A stretch of 64,000 nucleotides of DNA from NCBI GenBank assembly GCA_965371445.1, contig CBDUYN010000013.1, forward strand, positions 36,102 through 100,101, read 5' to 3'. This DNA comes from DASWIG01 sp965371445 (lineage in GTDB: Bacteria; Acidobacteriota; Thermoanaerobaculia; Multivoradales; J023). The notes under the pieces are model-generated. The model was not told where the DNA came from. It did not search any database and saw only the letters and a list, made by a program, of their open reading frames with translations. A program made the position numbers and the translations under genes. Below, in pieces: positions 38,021 through 46,425 of the stretch. How positions within the stretch are numbered: position 1 is the first letter of the stretch; the number at the start of each line of letters is the position of its first letter.

Positions 38021-39210
38021 TGGTTCTCTCCTTCCAGGGAGTGCTCGTGCTCTTCCTCGGTCTCGCGGGTGGCAAAAGCCAGGAGAGCGGCCAGCACCGC
38101 GGTGCCCACGATGATGAGGATCGGTAGCCAGGATCGGTAGCCGTAGGCGGTGAATCCCACGGCGTAGATGAGGAACACGATACCGATCCAGGTGAAGATC
38201 GGGCTCCTTTCTTTCTTGACGACGCCGCGGTCGAGGAAGGGCACCAGGATCATCAAGAGCGCTCCGACGCCGGAGAGAAGAATCGGGATGGCCTCATATT
38301 CGACGACGATGCCGAAGACGTGGAGCTCGCCGCCCGGCACCAGCTTCAAGGTCTCGAAGAGGAACACGAAATACCACTCGGGACGGATGTCCTTGAAGGC
38401 CGGGACGAAGGGATCGGCCTTTTCGCCGAGCTCCCAGGGAAAAAGCGCCGCCAGCGTCGCCAGGACACCCAGGGCGACGATCCAGCCGAAGAGATCGCGT
38501 AGCGCGAAGTTCGGAAAGAACTTCATGACCCGGCCCCTCGCCTTGGCGAGCGCCGGCGGGACGCTCATGCCCTTGAGCTGCACGAGCAGCAGGTGAATCC
38601 CCAAGACGGCGGTCGTGATCGCCGGCAGGATCGCCACGTGCCAGCCGTAGAAGCGCGACAGCGTCCCTCCCGTGACCCGATCGCCGCCGCGCAGGAAACG
38701 CAGCATCCACTCGCCGACGACCGGCACCGAGCCGGCGATGTCGGTCCCCACCTTGGTGGCGAAGAAAGCTAGCTGGTTCCAGGGCAACAGATACCCCGAG
38801 AAACCGAAGCCCATCAGCAAAAAAAGGAGGATCGTACCTGTGATCCAGGTGATCTCGCGCGGCGGCCGGTAGGCCTTCATGAAATAAACGCTCATCATGT
38901 GGACGAACGCGAAGTAGACCATCAGGTTCGCCGACCAGGAGTGGATCGAGCGGATCAGCCACCCGAAGGGCACAGTCGTCATGATGAACTCCACCGACTC
39001 GAACGCCTCGTTGGCGCTCGGCCGGTAGTAAAGCATCAGGAGGATGCCGGTCACCACCTGGACGATGAAGAAAAAGAGGGTCATGCCCCCGAAGTAGTAA
39101 AAGACTGTCGCGCGGTGGACGGGAACCGTCTTGTGCTCGGCGACTTCGCGGAGCGCGCCCACGGAGAGGCGGTCGTCGAGCCAGCCTTGAATCTCGCTTA
39201 CTTTGATCAT
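38017..39210 (-). CDS. Cytochrome b of a Rieske/cytochrome b quinol-oxidising complex
   Basis: A 397-residue polytopic membrane protein. The N-terminal half matches the b6-type four-helix core, with haem-ligating His pairs in SIHSWSANLMVYFAFVHMM and FYGWHVAILP...LGIHLLL. The second half continues with subunit IV-like helices, including PEWYFVFLFETLK, so the petB and petD parts are in one chain. It begins four bases after the Rieske stop and overlaps the multihaem cytochrome start (ATGA), giving one operon. Function: menaquinol or quinol oxidation with proton translocation. Confidence 0.93.
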   Translation of the reverse strand: MIKVSEIQGWLDDRLSVGALREVAEHKTVPVHRATVFYYFGGMTLFFFIVQVVTGILLMLYYRPSANEAFESVEFIMTTVPFGWLIRSIHSWSANLMVYFAFVHMMSVYFMKAYRPPREITWITGTILLFLLMGFGFSGYLLPWNQLAFFATKVGTDIAGSVPVVGEWMLRFLRGGDRVTGGTLSRFYGWHVAILPAITTAVLGIHLLLVQLKGMSVPPALAKARGRVMKFFPNFALRDLFGWIVALGVLATLAALFPWELGEKADPFVPAFKDIRPEWYFVFLFETLKLVPGGELHVFGIVVEYEAIPILLSGVGALLMILVPFLDRGVVKKERSPIFTWIGIVFLIYAVGFTAYGYRSWLPILIIVGTAVLAALLAFATRETEEEHEHSLEGENQ

Positions 39211-39214
39211 CGCC

Positions 39215-39682
39215 TCAGCTCCTCTTGACGACCACGGTTCCGGGTTGGCCCGAGCCCCTGGGGACCACGTGCACCTCGAAGAGAGTGAGCGGCTTGGGCG
39301 GCGGGCCGCCGACGACGCCGCCCGTCAGGTCGTAGGAGCCGTTGTGGCAGTTGCACCAGAGGACCTGCTCGGCGTTTCGGTACTCGACGATGCAGTCGAG
39401 GTGGGTACAGGTGGCGGCGAAGGCCTTGAACTCGTTGTCCGAAACCCTGACCAGGATCACCGGGTCGGCGCCGAAGCGCACGATCTTGAAGCCCTTCTCC
39501 ATCAGCTCCGGGTCGTTGGTCGGCCCGGCCTCCACTTCGTCGGTCGCGGCTTCCGGCACCTCGGGAGGGCTCATGAACCGCAGGATGGGGTAGCATGTCG
39601 AAACCGCGAGGGCTCCTATCGAGGTCCCCAGGAACCAGTTGATGAAGCTACGTCTTCCAGTATCGGCTGAAGGTTCTGCCAT
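39215..39682 (-). CDS. Rieske iron-sulfur protein
   Basis: This 155-residue protein has a twin-arginine-like start (GRRSFINWFLG) with an uncleaved membrane anchor up to about residue 38. The [2Fe-2S] domain has box 1 C92-T-H94-L-D-C97 and box 2 C110-N-C112-H113-N-G. By family knowledge Cys92, His94, Cys110 and His113 hold the cluster, and Cys97/Cys112 form the disulfide. It is first in the operon with cytochrome b and the multihaem cytochrome. A ribosome site (GGAG, seven bases before ATG) sits just after the terminator-like hairpin of the Rnf operon. Confidence 0.95.
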   Translation of the reverse strand: MAEPSADTGRRSFINWFLGTSIGALAVSTCYPILRFMSPPEVPEAATDEVEAGPTNDPELMEKGFKIVRFGADPVILVRVSDNEFKAFAATCTHLDCIVEYRNAEQVLWCNCHNGSYDLTGGVVGGPPPKPLTLFEVHVVPRGSGQPGTVVVKRS

Positions 39683-39708
39683 TGCTCGTCTCCGCTCCGG
39701 TTTATTTC

Positions 39709-39731
39709 AAAAGCAGCCCCGCTTGCGGGCT
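39709..39731 (-). terminator. Terminator-like hairpin between Rnf and Rieske units
   Basis: Leftward reading gives AGCCCG-CAAG-CGGGGCT (one bulged G) followed by GCTTTTG, a compact stem with a short T-run. A second perfect hairpin (TCTCGA-TCGG-TCGAGA, 39738-39753) lies just upstream. Together they separate the small membrane ORF at 39768 from the Rieske gene, so the two gene sets probably form separate transcripts. Confidence 0.5.
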
Positions 39732-39767
39732 TGCGGGTCTCGATCGGTCGAGAAGAGCCGCACTCTA

Positions 39768-39923
39768 TCACGGCCCGCTTGTCGGATCTCGGGGAGCGCC
39801 GCGGCAGCCGTGGCGTCCCTCCACTCCCGGCGCCTCCGGGTCGTGGCGCGCGAAGAAACGCTGCGCCAACACCCAGGCGCCGCAAAGGAGCCCCAGGCCG
39901 AGGATGGCTGCGACGTGCTCCAT
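39768..39923 (-). CDS. Small single-span membrane protein coupled to rnfA
   Basis: A 51-residue ORF. Its ATG at 39923 follows the rnfA stop after three bases, so translational coupling is likely. Residues 4-22 (VAAILGLGLLCGAWVLAQR) form one hydrophobic helix, followed by a basic/acidic tail with a second Cys in RHGCRGAP. By position and build it could be an assembly factor comparable to NqrM, the small Cys-containing protein needed for the iron site of Na+-NQR. I see no true NqrM signature, so this is inference. Codon choice is GC-rich like its neighbours, and the frame ends shortly before the terminator-like hairpins. Confidence 0.55.
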   Translation of the reverse strand: MEHVAAILGLGLLCGAWVLAQRFFARHDPEAPGVEGRHGCRGAPRDPTSGP

Positions 39924-39926
39924 GGC

Positions 39927-40511
39927 CTAGGCGCTCGCGCTGAAAAGGCCCGCGAATCCCATGAACGCGAGGGAAAGGATCCCGGCGATGATCAGGTTCA
40001 TGGCCGTACCGCGGATCACCGACGGGATGTCCGAGAGCTCCGCGCTTTCCCGCAGACCCGCCATCAGAACCAGCGCCAGCGTCAACCCGGCGCCCGCCCC
40101 GAGGGCGTAGGCGAGACTCTCGACCACCGAGTAGGCCTTGGTCGTCTGCTGGAGCGCCAGGAAGAGGATCGCGCAGTTCGTCGTAATCAGCGGCAGGAAG
40201 ATCCCGAGCGCCCGAAACAGCGCCGGGCTCACCTTGCGGATCACCATCTCGACGAATTGCACCGTCGAGGCGATGACCACGATGAAGCTGATCAGCCGCA
40301 GATAGGGCGCGTGCGGCAGGATGAAGGCGTTTAGAAACGACGCGCAGAGCGAAGTGATCACCATCACGAAGATGTTCGCCAGACCCAGCCGGAAGGCGGT
40401 CACCAGCCGGCCCGAGACCCCGAAGAAGGGACACAGGCCCAGGAAGTAGTAGAGCGTGAAGTTGTTGACCACCATCGCGCTCACGAAAAGCCACAAGAGG
40501 TGACCCGTCAT
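39927..40511 (-). CDS. rnfA: RnfA, electron transport complex membrane subunit
   Basis: A 194-residue, six-helix protein. It has the RnfA/NqrE pattern VVNNFTLYYFLGLCPFFGVS and TTNCAILFLAL; Cys27 and Cys113 correspond to the paired intramembrane cysteines that bind an iron centre between RnfA and RnfE. It starts at ATG 40511, overlapping the rnfE stop, and is followed after three bases by a 51-residue membrane ORF. Rnf complexes couple ferredoxin oxidation to H+ or Na+ transport. Here only G, E and A are present next to a PFOR-like protein. Confidence 0.92.
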   Translation of the reverse strand: MTGHLLWLFVSAMVVNNFTLYYFLGLCPFFGVSGRLVTAFRLGLANIFVMVITSLCASFLNAFILPHAPYLRLISFIVVIASTVQFVEMVIRKVSPALFRALGIFLPLITTNCAILFLALQQTTKAYSVVESLAYALGAGAGLTLALVLMAGLRESAELSDIPSVIRGTAMNLIIAGILSLAFMGFAGLFSASA

Positions 40512-41161
40512 GCCGCCTTCCTCTCCGCCGCGACCGGCGGCCTTTCCCGTATTTCCTTGACCCAGGCGAAGACCAGGAGGATGAATCCCAGCATCAGGAA
40601 GCCGCCCGGCGGCAGCAGCATCACCACCCAGGGCTCGAAGCTCTCGCCAAAAAGCGGCACGCCGAAGAGCGAGCCGCTGCCCAGGATCTCCCGCGCCCCG
40701 CCCAGGATGACGAGCGCCAGGGTGAACCCGGCCCCCATGCCGACCGCGTCGGCGACCGCCAGCTTCACGCCGTGGCGCGAGGCAAAGGCCTCCTGACGGC
40801 CCAGGATCAGGCAATTGACGACGATCAGCGAGATGAACGCCCCGAGCTCGCGGTGGAGCCCCGGCGTCAACGCCTTCAACGCGAAGTCGGCCACCGTGAC
40901 GAACGTCGCGATGACGATGATGTAGGTCGAGATCCGTACCGCCTTGGGGATGTAGCTCTTCAAGAGCGAGATCAAGAGGCTCGATCCTACGAGCACGAAA
41001 AAGGTCGCCGCGCCCATCCCCAGGCCGTTGACGGCGGTGTTCGTCACCGCCAGCATGGGACACATCCCGAGGACCTGGATGAAGACCGGGTTCTCGCGCC
41101 ACAGTCCCTTAACGAATTCCTCGTAGGCGCGTCCCGCGTCGTCTTGCGTTGCGCTCGTCAT
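40508..41161 (-). CDS. rnfE: RnfE, electron transport complex membrane subunit
   Basis: A 217-residue protein with NPVFIQVLGMCPMLAVTN (Cys34) and LIVVNCLILGRQEAFA (Cys117), the conserved half-sites of the RnfE/NqrD family, with opposite topology to RnfA. The six hydrophobic segments are evident. It overlaps rnfG by four bases and rnfA by four bases, as in one operon. It probably pairs with RnfA to pass electrons across the membrane. Confidence 0.92.
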   Translation of the reverse strand: MTSATQDDAGRAYEEFVKGLWRENPVFIQVLGMCPMLAVTNTAVNGLGMGAATFFVLVGSSLLISLLKSYIPKAVRISTYIIVIATFVTVADFALKALTPGLHRELGAFISLIVVNCLILGRQEAFASRHGVKLAVADAVGMGAGFTLALVILGGAREILGSGSLFGVPLFGESFEPWVVMLLPPGGFLMLGFILLVFAWVKEIRERPPVAAERKAA

Positions 41162-41847
41162 TCCTCGTCCTCACTCCGACGGGGGGAAGTTGAAAGCGGC
41201 GGCTCGCTGCCGGCCTCCGGGAGCCGCTCGAGCCACCTCCGGTTGGCGTCGTTGATGATCCTGACCACCGCCCGCGACGAGATCGTCGCGCCGGTGATGC
41301 CGTCGACCTGGTTCGGTGCCGAGGCACCGCCCTTGACGAGCTCGATCTCCGGCTCGACCGCCAGGTCGTGAAAGAACGCGACGAAATCCTCGTCCTTGTA
41401 GATGCGGTCCCCGAGGCCCGGCGTCTCGCGGCTCTCCAGGACCCACATGCCGATCACCCGGCGGCGGCCGGGGTCGAAGCCGTAGAGGATCCCGATCGTG
41501 TCCTGGTAGCCGATCCCGTCGCCCGGGATGGCATAGCCCACAAAGCCGCCGTCTTCGCCGTAGCCCGCGTAGACCGAGGGCTCGCCGTCCGCCGGGCCCG
41601 TCGCCGCCGTAAGCGTGCCGTCGCGCCAGGCCAGGCGCTGGAGCCGCGCCGCGTTCGGGACGACCTTGAAGACCGCCTCGCGCAGCGCCCGCGCCTGGTT
41701 GGCGGCGATGATCGGACGCGTCAGCTCGTAGGCGCCGACGATGGCAAGCCCCGAGAACATCCCGGCGAGCGTCAGCGTCAGGACCAGCCGCAGCGTCTCC
41801 GACTTCGGCTTGCGGCGGGATTCGATCTGTACCAGGTCCCCGCTCAT
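41158..41847 (-). CDS. rnfG: RnfG, covalent-FMN periplasmic subunit
   Basis: A 229-residue protein. It has a basic cytoplasmic start, one anchor helix (LRLVLTLTLAGMFSGLAIVG), and a periplasmic FMN-binding domain ending in VDGITGATISSRAV, whose TGAT threonine is the covalent flavin site modified by ApbE in this family. The start at 41847 gives an ATGA overlap with the upstream PFOR-like gene; the longer frame to 42051 is only a shadow. The Ser/Glu-rich C-terminal tail is not conserved. Confidence 0.9.
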   Translation of the reverse strand: MSGDLVQIESRRKPKSETLRLVLTLTLAGMFSGLAIVGAYELTRPIIAANQARALREAVFKVVPNAARLQRLAWRDGTLTAATGPADGEPSVYAGYGEDGGFVGYAIPGDGIGYQDTIGILYGFDPGRRRVIGMWVLESRETPGLGDRIYKDEDFVAFFHDLAVEPEIELVKGGASAPNQVDGITGATISSRAVVRIINDANRRWLERLPEAGSEPPLSTSPRRSEDEE

Positions 41848-44800
41848 TGCGGCGCCCTCCGTGCTTCTCGGACCAGCATCAGGAGCCGGCCCTGGATCTG
41901 CTGTGCCATCTCCGCCTGGAAGCTCGAGCGCGCCTGGACGAGACGCGCCTCGTACTCGCCGCGCAAGGCCGCAAGCTCCGCCGCATGACGCTCTTCGAGC
42001 GCCTTCACCGGATCTTCCGCGGCCTCGGCCGCGACGGCGGCGCCATCGCAACGAAACAGGACGTAGCTCTTCGACTCGACCGCCTGCCGGGCCCGCTCCA
42101 GGGTGACCGCATGACCGTTAAGCCGCCGCTCCGGACGCGGCGCCAGGACCCGGACGACCGCCGGGCCGCCGGCCTCGACCGCCGCGGCGACGCCACCTTC
42201 CAGGTGGTCGCCGTGGGCGATCGACGTCTGGACCATGAAGACGTCCGGGAAAGCCGCCGAAAGCCGCCGCAGGTCGAAGAGGGCCGGGGCGCTCCCCTCC
42301 GAGGAGCCGTCGCTCAAGACGACCAGCTTCACGGGAAGGTCGGTTCCGAGGAGCCTCAGGAGGGCCCCCAGGTCGGCCCCTTCGAGAGCGCCGTCAGTCG
42401 TGACCAGGAAAAGCGGCGGACAGAGCCGCCGTTCCTCGGCGCTCAGCTCCTCCCAGATGAGCCGCTCGACGGCGTCGGCCGCATGGGCCGCCTCGCCGGA
42501 GCGCCGGCCGCCGGAACGCCGGCCGCTTTCCGCGGCGTCGGCCTCGAGGCGCGCCCGGCGCAGGACGCGGGCCGTCGCCACCGTCTCGCGGAGGTCTCCC
42601 TCCACGAGGCCGCGGGCCAGCTCCGCGGCGTCGCCCGTCGAGTCGACCGTCACCGGGACGGCGAACGGATTGTCGGGAAAGGTGCCGATCCAGCCCTCCG
42701 GCGACTCGGTCGAGGACGCGGCGTCGAGCGACGCCACCACGCTCAGGAGAGCGCTTCCCCCGCCCGCCTCGCCGACGCCCATCCGGCGCGTCTGGGCGTC
42801 GAGCGCCCGCGCCGCCTCGACGAGGCGCCGGGTCGCGGCGACGTCGACGCGCTCGGTCTCGAAGGCGGTCTCGACACGGCCGACCAGGTCGACCAGGTCG
42901 ACGTCGGGTTGCTCGAAGGCCTCAAGGCCCGCCCCCAGGGCGTCGAGGTCGCCGTCGGGAAGCGAGCGCGCCAACGTCTCGTGCAGGCCCTTTGCCAGGC
43001 GTCCGCGCTGTTCTTCCATCTCGGCGAGCTGCGCCGCGCGGACCGGCTGCAGGTGAAAAGTCGCGCTGCCAAGAACCTGGCGCAGCGCCAGCGAGATGCC
43101 CGAGCCGGGCTCGCCGCCGTCGTCGCTCACCATGACAGAACGCGCGGCGCGCGAGAGGAGCGCTCCGGCGAGAGGACCGACCTCACCATGGCCGCGCGCC
43201 CGTTCCAGCGTCGCCGCGACCGGCTCCGGGAGCTCCTCCTGGACCTCCCAGAGGCGGCGCGCCGCGGCGCTGCGGCGCGTCTGATCCGGCGCCTCGGTCA
43301 GCGCCTCGGGAACGCAGGCTTCGACGCAGAGGCCACAGCCGTTGCAGACGTCGGGGTCGACGGCCACCGCCAGGAGCTCACCGTCGCCGTCGGCAGCGTC
43401 GAGGAAGGCCGCGGTGCGCGCCAACGGGATCTCGGCCAGCTCCTCGCGAACCGCCCGAAAAGCCTCGGCGACCCCCTCGGGCAGCTTCGTCGAGGAGCGG
43501 ACGGCGTCAAAAGCGGCGTCGAAAAGCGCACCGGCCGCGCCGCCCTGCCAGTCGCCCCGTGCCTCTTCCAGCACCCGTGCGGCGAGCTTCGAGCTCACCA
43601 TGCGGAGCTTCGCGACCGAGCCGCCGCGGCGGCGGGCCCGGTCCATGGCGAAGTCGAGAAGCGCCTTCGGCGAGACCACCGCCGGGCCCACGGCACCGCT
43701 CGGACACACCGTCCAGCAGTCGCCGCAGCCCGTACACGGCACGGGGTCGAAGGCCGGGAAGACCGAGCGCGGGCTCGCCTCGCGCAGCGCCGTCGCCAGC
43801 GCCGGGACGGTCCCGGCGGCGAGGAACGGATCGGGCACCAGCTCGGCCGCGGCGCCCTCGCGGTAGAGGACGCCGACGCGGTCCCAGAAGCCCGGCAGGT
43901 CGCCCATCGGGGCGTCGCTTCGGCCGGTGCGGCGTACGGCCGCTGGCACCTCGGCTGACGGCTCGGCCGCCGCTTCCGACGCCACTGTCCCCCTCGGGGG
44001 ATCAAGGGGGGAAGACACAGCCTCCGGATCGAGGCGGCGGACGTTCTCGAATCCCGCCTTGAGGGCGTCGAGCCGCGCCTCGCGCTCTTGGTCGGCGACG
44101 CCGACGAGCATCTCGCGGCGTGCCGCGAGGAGCTTGCGCAGCTCGACCGAGGCCTTCTCCTCGACGTCGAGCACGCCGAGGAGCGCGCCCAGGAGCCGCT
44201 CGTCGCGCGCCAACGAGCCCGAGGCCGCCTCCTCGATCGTGTAGAGGGTGACGCCGCGGTCGCGGAGGGTACGGCGTAGGAAATCGGACGCCGTCTTTGG
44301 CTTCCCTGCGAGCAGCACGGCGCTTCCCTCGCGCAGCCGGGTGACGAGTGGCCGCGCCGGCGGCGCGTCGCCCTGCAACCAGACCGCGACTTCCTCGCCC
44401 ACCTCGTCGCCAGGGTCGCGCAGCGGCACGCCCGCGTGGGTGAAGACGTCGAGGCGGCTCCGCAGGTGGCCGCCCAGCAAGTGGCGTACGAGGCTCGCGG
44501 CCTCGCCGGCCAGCCCCAAGGCGACGCCCGCCGGACGGTGAAACGCCACGGTGAACGCCCCTTTCGGACGCAGCTCCGGCACCACCGAGCTCCCGCGCAG
44601 GCCCAACCGCGCCAGGTCCGGATAGCTCTTGCTCAACGCGTCGCGGAGCGCCTCGCGCTTCGGATAGGAGCTCTCGGCGGCCATCTCCAGGCCGAGGTAG
44701 ACGCGGGAGCGCCAGCCTTCCGGCTCGTGCAGGTACTCGCGGCAAAGCGCCACGAGGTCCGTCGCGCGGAGCGGAAAGCCGCCCAGCCCGTAGAGCACCG

Positions 44801-46139
44801 AGGCGAGGCGCGGCATCTCGCGTCCGCCCAGGGCAGGCAGCCCCGGATGCGAAGCGGCGCCGAAGCGGTGGTTCTCGTTGGAGCGTTCGAGGACCGAGCG
44901 GATCTCGGCGACGAGCGGCCCCTCGGACTGGACGGGCGCATCGACGCGCTCCAGGACGAGCACCGCCTGGCGCCTACCCAGAAGCTCGACGAGACGCGCG
45001 GCGTTCAAGGGCCGCAGCACCCGGACGCCGAGCACCCCCACCGCCAGGCCGTCGCCGCGCAGGTGCTCGGCGACCGCCTCCACCGTTTCCACCGCCGCCC
45101 CTTGGGCCACCAGCACGAGCTTCGCGCCGTCGACACGGTGGCTCGAGAACGCGGCATGATGCCGGCCGGTCTCGCGGCCGAAGCTCTCGAAGGCCGACTC
45201 CAGGAGAGCCGGCAGGTGGGCGTCGAAGTAGGCCCGGCGCGACACCTCGGCGAGGGCGAAGGCCTCCGGTCCGAAAGCGGCGCCCTGAAGCGTCGGATGC
45301 TCCGGATCGTGCCAGCGGGGCACCCGGCGGCGGCTCCGGCCGAAGAGCATCTCCTGGCTCGGCGTCGGCGGCGGGATCTCCTCCGACGCGTCGCCGACGA
45401 AGCGGCGGACGAGCTCCGGCGACGGCAACACCAGGTCCTGAACCGCCAGCGCCGTCTCGGCGACGTCCATCGCCACGAGTCCCGTCGCGAGACCGTCTTC
45501 GGCCACCCGGCGGGCGATCAGGGCGAAGTCCGCCGCCTCCTGGACGTTGGCGGCAAAGAGCTGGAAGACGCCGCTCGAAGAGGCGGCATGGTAGGCCTCG
45601 TGGCCGCTGCCCAGGGCGTCGCCGGCTCCCTGGCCGGCCCGCGCCGCCAGGTGGACGACGAGCGGCAGGTGGCGCCGTGCCGACTCACCCAGCAAGTCGA
45701 GCGCCGCCGTCAGGTTCGGACCCGACAGGAACGCGGTTGCCCGCAGGCCCGATGCCGAGAGCCCGAGGGCCGCGGCGAGCCCGCCGCGGCCCCGCGCCCC
45801 CCGGAGCGCCGCGAGGCGGTGGTGAAAGAGGTTGGGCTCGGCGAGGCGGGCCTGGTGCTCGAAGCGCCGGGCCGCGGCGGCCGCCGGATAGGAGGCCCCG
45901 AGACCGGCGGCGTCGCTCGCCGAAGCCTCGACGAGGGCGACCGCGGCCAGGCCGTCGGCTTCCGCCAGGGCGCCCGGGCTCTCCGGCTCGCCGTCGCCGC
46001 GGCGGCCCACCATGCGGTGGTAGAGCCGGCGCGCGGACGCGGTGAAACGTTCCTCCACGAAACCCACGGTCCGTCGAAGGGCTCCGGCGGGTCCGTCGTC
46101 GTTGGAAATCACGTGCTCTGCAGTTTTCGTCGCCTGCAT
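41844..46139 (-). CDS. PFOR-like (NifJ paralogue) protein lacking thiamine-site motifs, in an Rnf operon
   Basis: A 1431-residue protein that clearly parallels the intact PFOR at 57968-62938. HEAYHAASSSGVFQLFA lines up with HDDYHAIDDTGFFQLFA, and the following ~120 residues, including PELVRRFVGDASEEI, match as well. Missing are the ITPST threonine motif, the CMGCGEK motif and the GDG...NTGG thiamine-diphosphate motif (TTDGALEGAD and VLSDGSSEGSAPA stand in their place). Two dicluster ferredoxin regions remain: CTGCGDCWTVCP and CNGCGLCVEAC, each with a further Pro-associated Cys context. It starts at ATG 46139 after a GGGGGAG site and overlaps rnfG by four bases. I infer a non-catalytic electron-input or docking subunit that replaces RnfB/RnfC. 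Pyruvate chemistry is unlikely, but another 2-oxoacid cannot be excluded by eye. Confidence 0.85.
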   Translation of the reverse strand: MQATKTAEHVISNDDGPAGALRRTVGFVEERFTASARRLYHRMVGRRGDGEPESPGALAEADGLAAVALVEASASDAAGLGASYPAAAAARRFEHQARLAEPNLFHHRLAALRGARGRGGLAAALGLSASGLRATAFLSGPNLTAALDLLGESARRHLPLVVHLAARAGQGAGDALGSGHEAYHAASSSGVFQLFAANVQEAADFALIARRVAEDGLATGLVAMDVAETALAVQDLVLPSPELVRRFVGDASEEIPPPTPSQEMLFGRSRRRVPRWHDPEHPTLQGAAFGPEAFALAEVSRRAYFDAHLPALLESAFESFGRETGRHHAAFSSHRVDGAKLVLVAQGAAVETVEAVAEHLRGDGLAVGVLGVRVLRPLNAARLVELLGRRQAVLVLERVDAPVQSEGPLVAEIRSVLERSNENHRFGAASHPGLPALGGREMPRLASVLYGLGGFPLRATDLVALCREYLHEPEGWRSRVYLGLEMAAESSYPKREALRDALSKSYPDLARLGLRGSSVVPELRPKGAFTVAFHRPAGVALGLAGEAASLVRHLLGGHLRSRLDVFTHAGVPLRDPGDEVGEEVAVWLQGDAPPARPLVTRLREGSAVLLAGKPKTASDFLRRTLRDRGVTLYTIEEAASGSLARDERLLGALLGVLDVEEKASVELRKLLAARREMLVGVADQEREARLDALKAGFENVRRLDPEAVSSPLDPPRGTVASEAAAEPSAEVPAAVRRTGRSDAPMGDLPGFWDRVGVLYREGAAAELVPDPFLAAGTVPALATALREASPRSVFPAFDPVPCTGCGDCWTVCPSGAVGPAVVSPKALLDFAMDRARRRGGSVAKLRMVSSKLAARVLEEARGDWQGGAAGALFDAAFDAVRSSTKLPEGVAEAFRAVREELAEIPLARTAAFLDAADGDGELLAVAVDPDVCNGCGLCVEACVPEALTEAPDQTRRSAAARRLWEVQEELPEPVAATLERARGHGEVGPLAGALLSRAARSVMVSDDGGEPGSGISLALRQVLGSATFHLQPVRAAQLAEMEEQRGRLAKGLHETLARSLPDGDLDALGAGLEAFEQPDVDLVDLVGRVETAFETERVDVAATRRLVEAARALDAQTRRMGVGEAGGGSALLSVVASLDAASSTESPEGWIGTFPDNPFAVPVTVDSTGDAAELARGLVEGDLRETVATARVLRRARLEADAAESGRRSGGRRSGEAAHAADAVERLIWEELSAEERRLCPPLFLVTTDGALEGADLGALLRLLGTDLPVKLVVLSDGSSEGSAPALFDLRRLSAAFPDVFMVQTSIAHGDHLEGGVAAAVEAGGPAVVRVLAPRPERRLNGHAVTLERARQAVESKSYVLFRCDGAAVAAEAAEDPVKALEERHAAELAALRGEYEARLVQARSSFQAEMAQQIQGRLLMLVREARRAPQ

Positions 46140-46262
46140 TTTCTGCTCCCCCGAAAGGTCTTGTCGTACCTTCCGGGGTCATCCTGGGAGATTCTCCGAT
46201 GGCGTCCAATACCCGGGGGGGTAGCTTTTCGTCCTACCCTCAAGGGGTGGCGTGGGGCCGCC
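46140..46262 (-). promoter_or_regulatory. Conserved 5' leader, copy A (before the PFOR-like/rnf operon)
   Basis: This ~120-base region is nearly identical to the leader at 63311-63432. Reading leftwards it has a CCACCC...GGGTAGG stem, a C-tract followed by GGGTATTGGA, then a short hairpin AAGGT-ACGACAAG-ACCTT ending 2-3 bases before the GGGGGAG ribosome site. Placement directly before two redox genes suggests a shared promoter/operator or a 5'-UTR element. The type is not recognised. Confidence 0.6.
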
Positions 46263-46323
46263 TGAGAAGATCCCGGGGCGCAAGGGACGTCGGCGATCAC
46301 ATCTCCCCAGGACGCCGGACGTG

Positions 46324-46356
46324 GAGCAGATGGCTCTCGACGAGAGCTATCTGCTC
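46324..46356. terminator. Long perfect hairpin, possible bidirectional terminator
   Basis: GAGCAGATGGCTCTC (46324-46338) pairs with GAGAGCTATCTGCTC (46342-46356) over 15 bp with a single G-T wobble and a three-base loop. It lies between the CHAT fragment and the start of the PFOR-like operon. No T-run follows on either strand, so it may act by another route or be a repeat element. Confidence 0.45.
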
Positions 46357-46425
46357 CCCCAGCCCGTGCCCGGATTTCTAGTGATCGGAACGTCCGCAAT
46401 CGTAGGGTGGCCACACGCTGGGACC

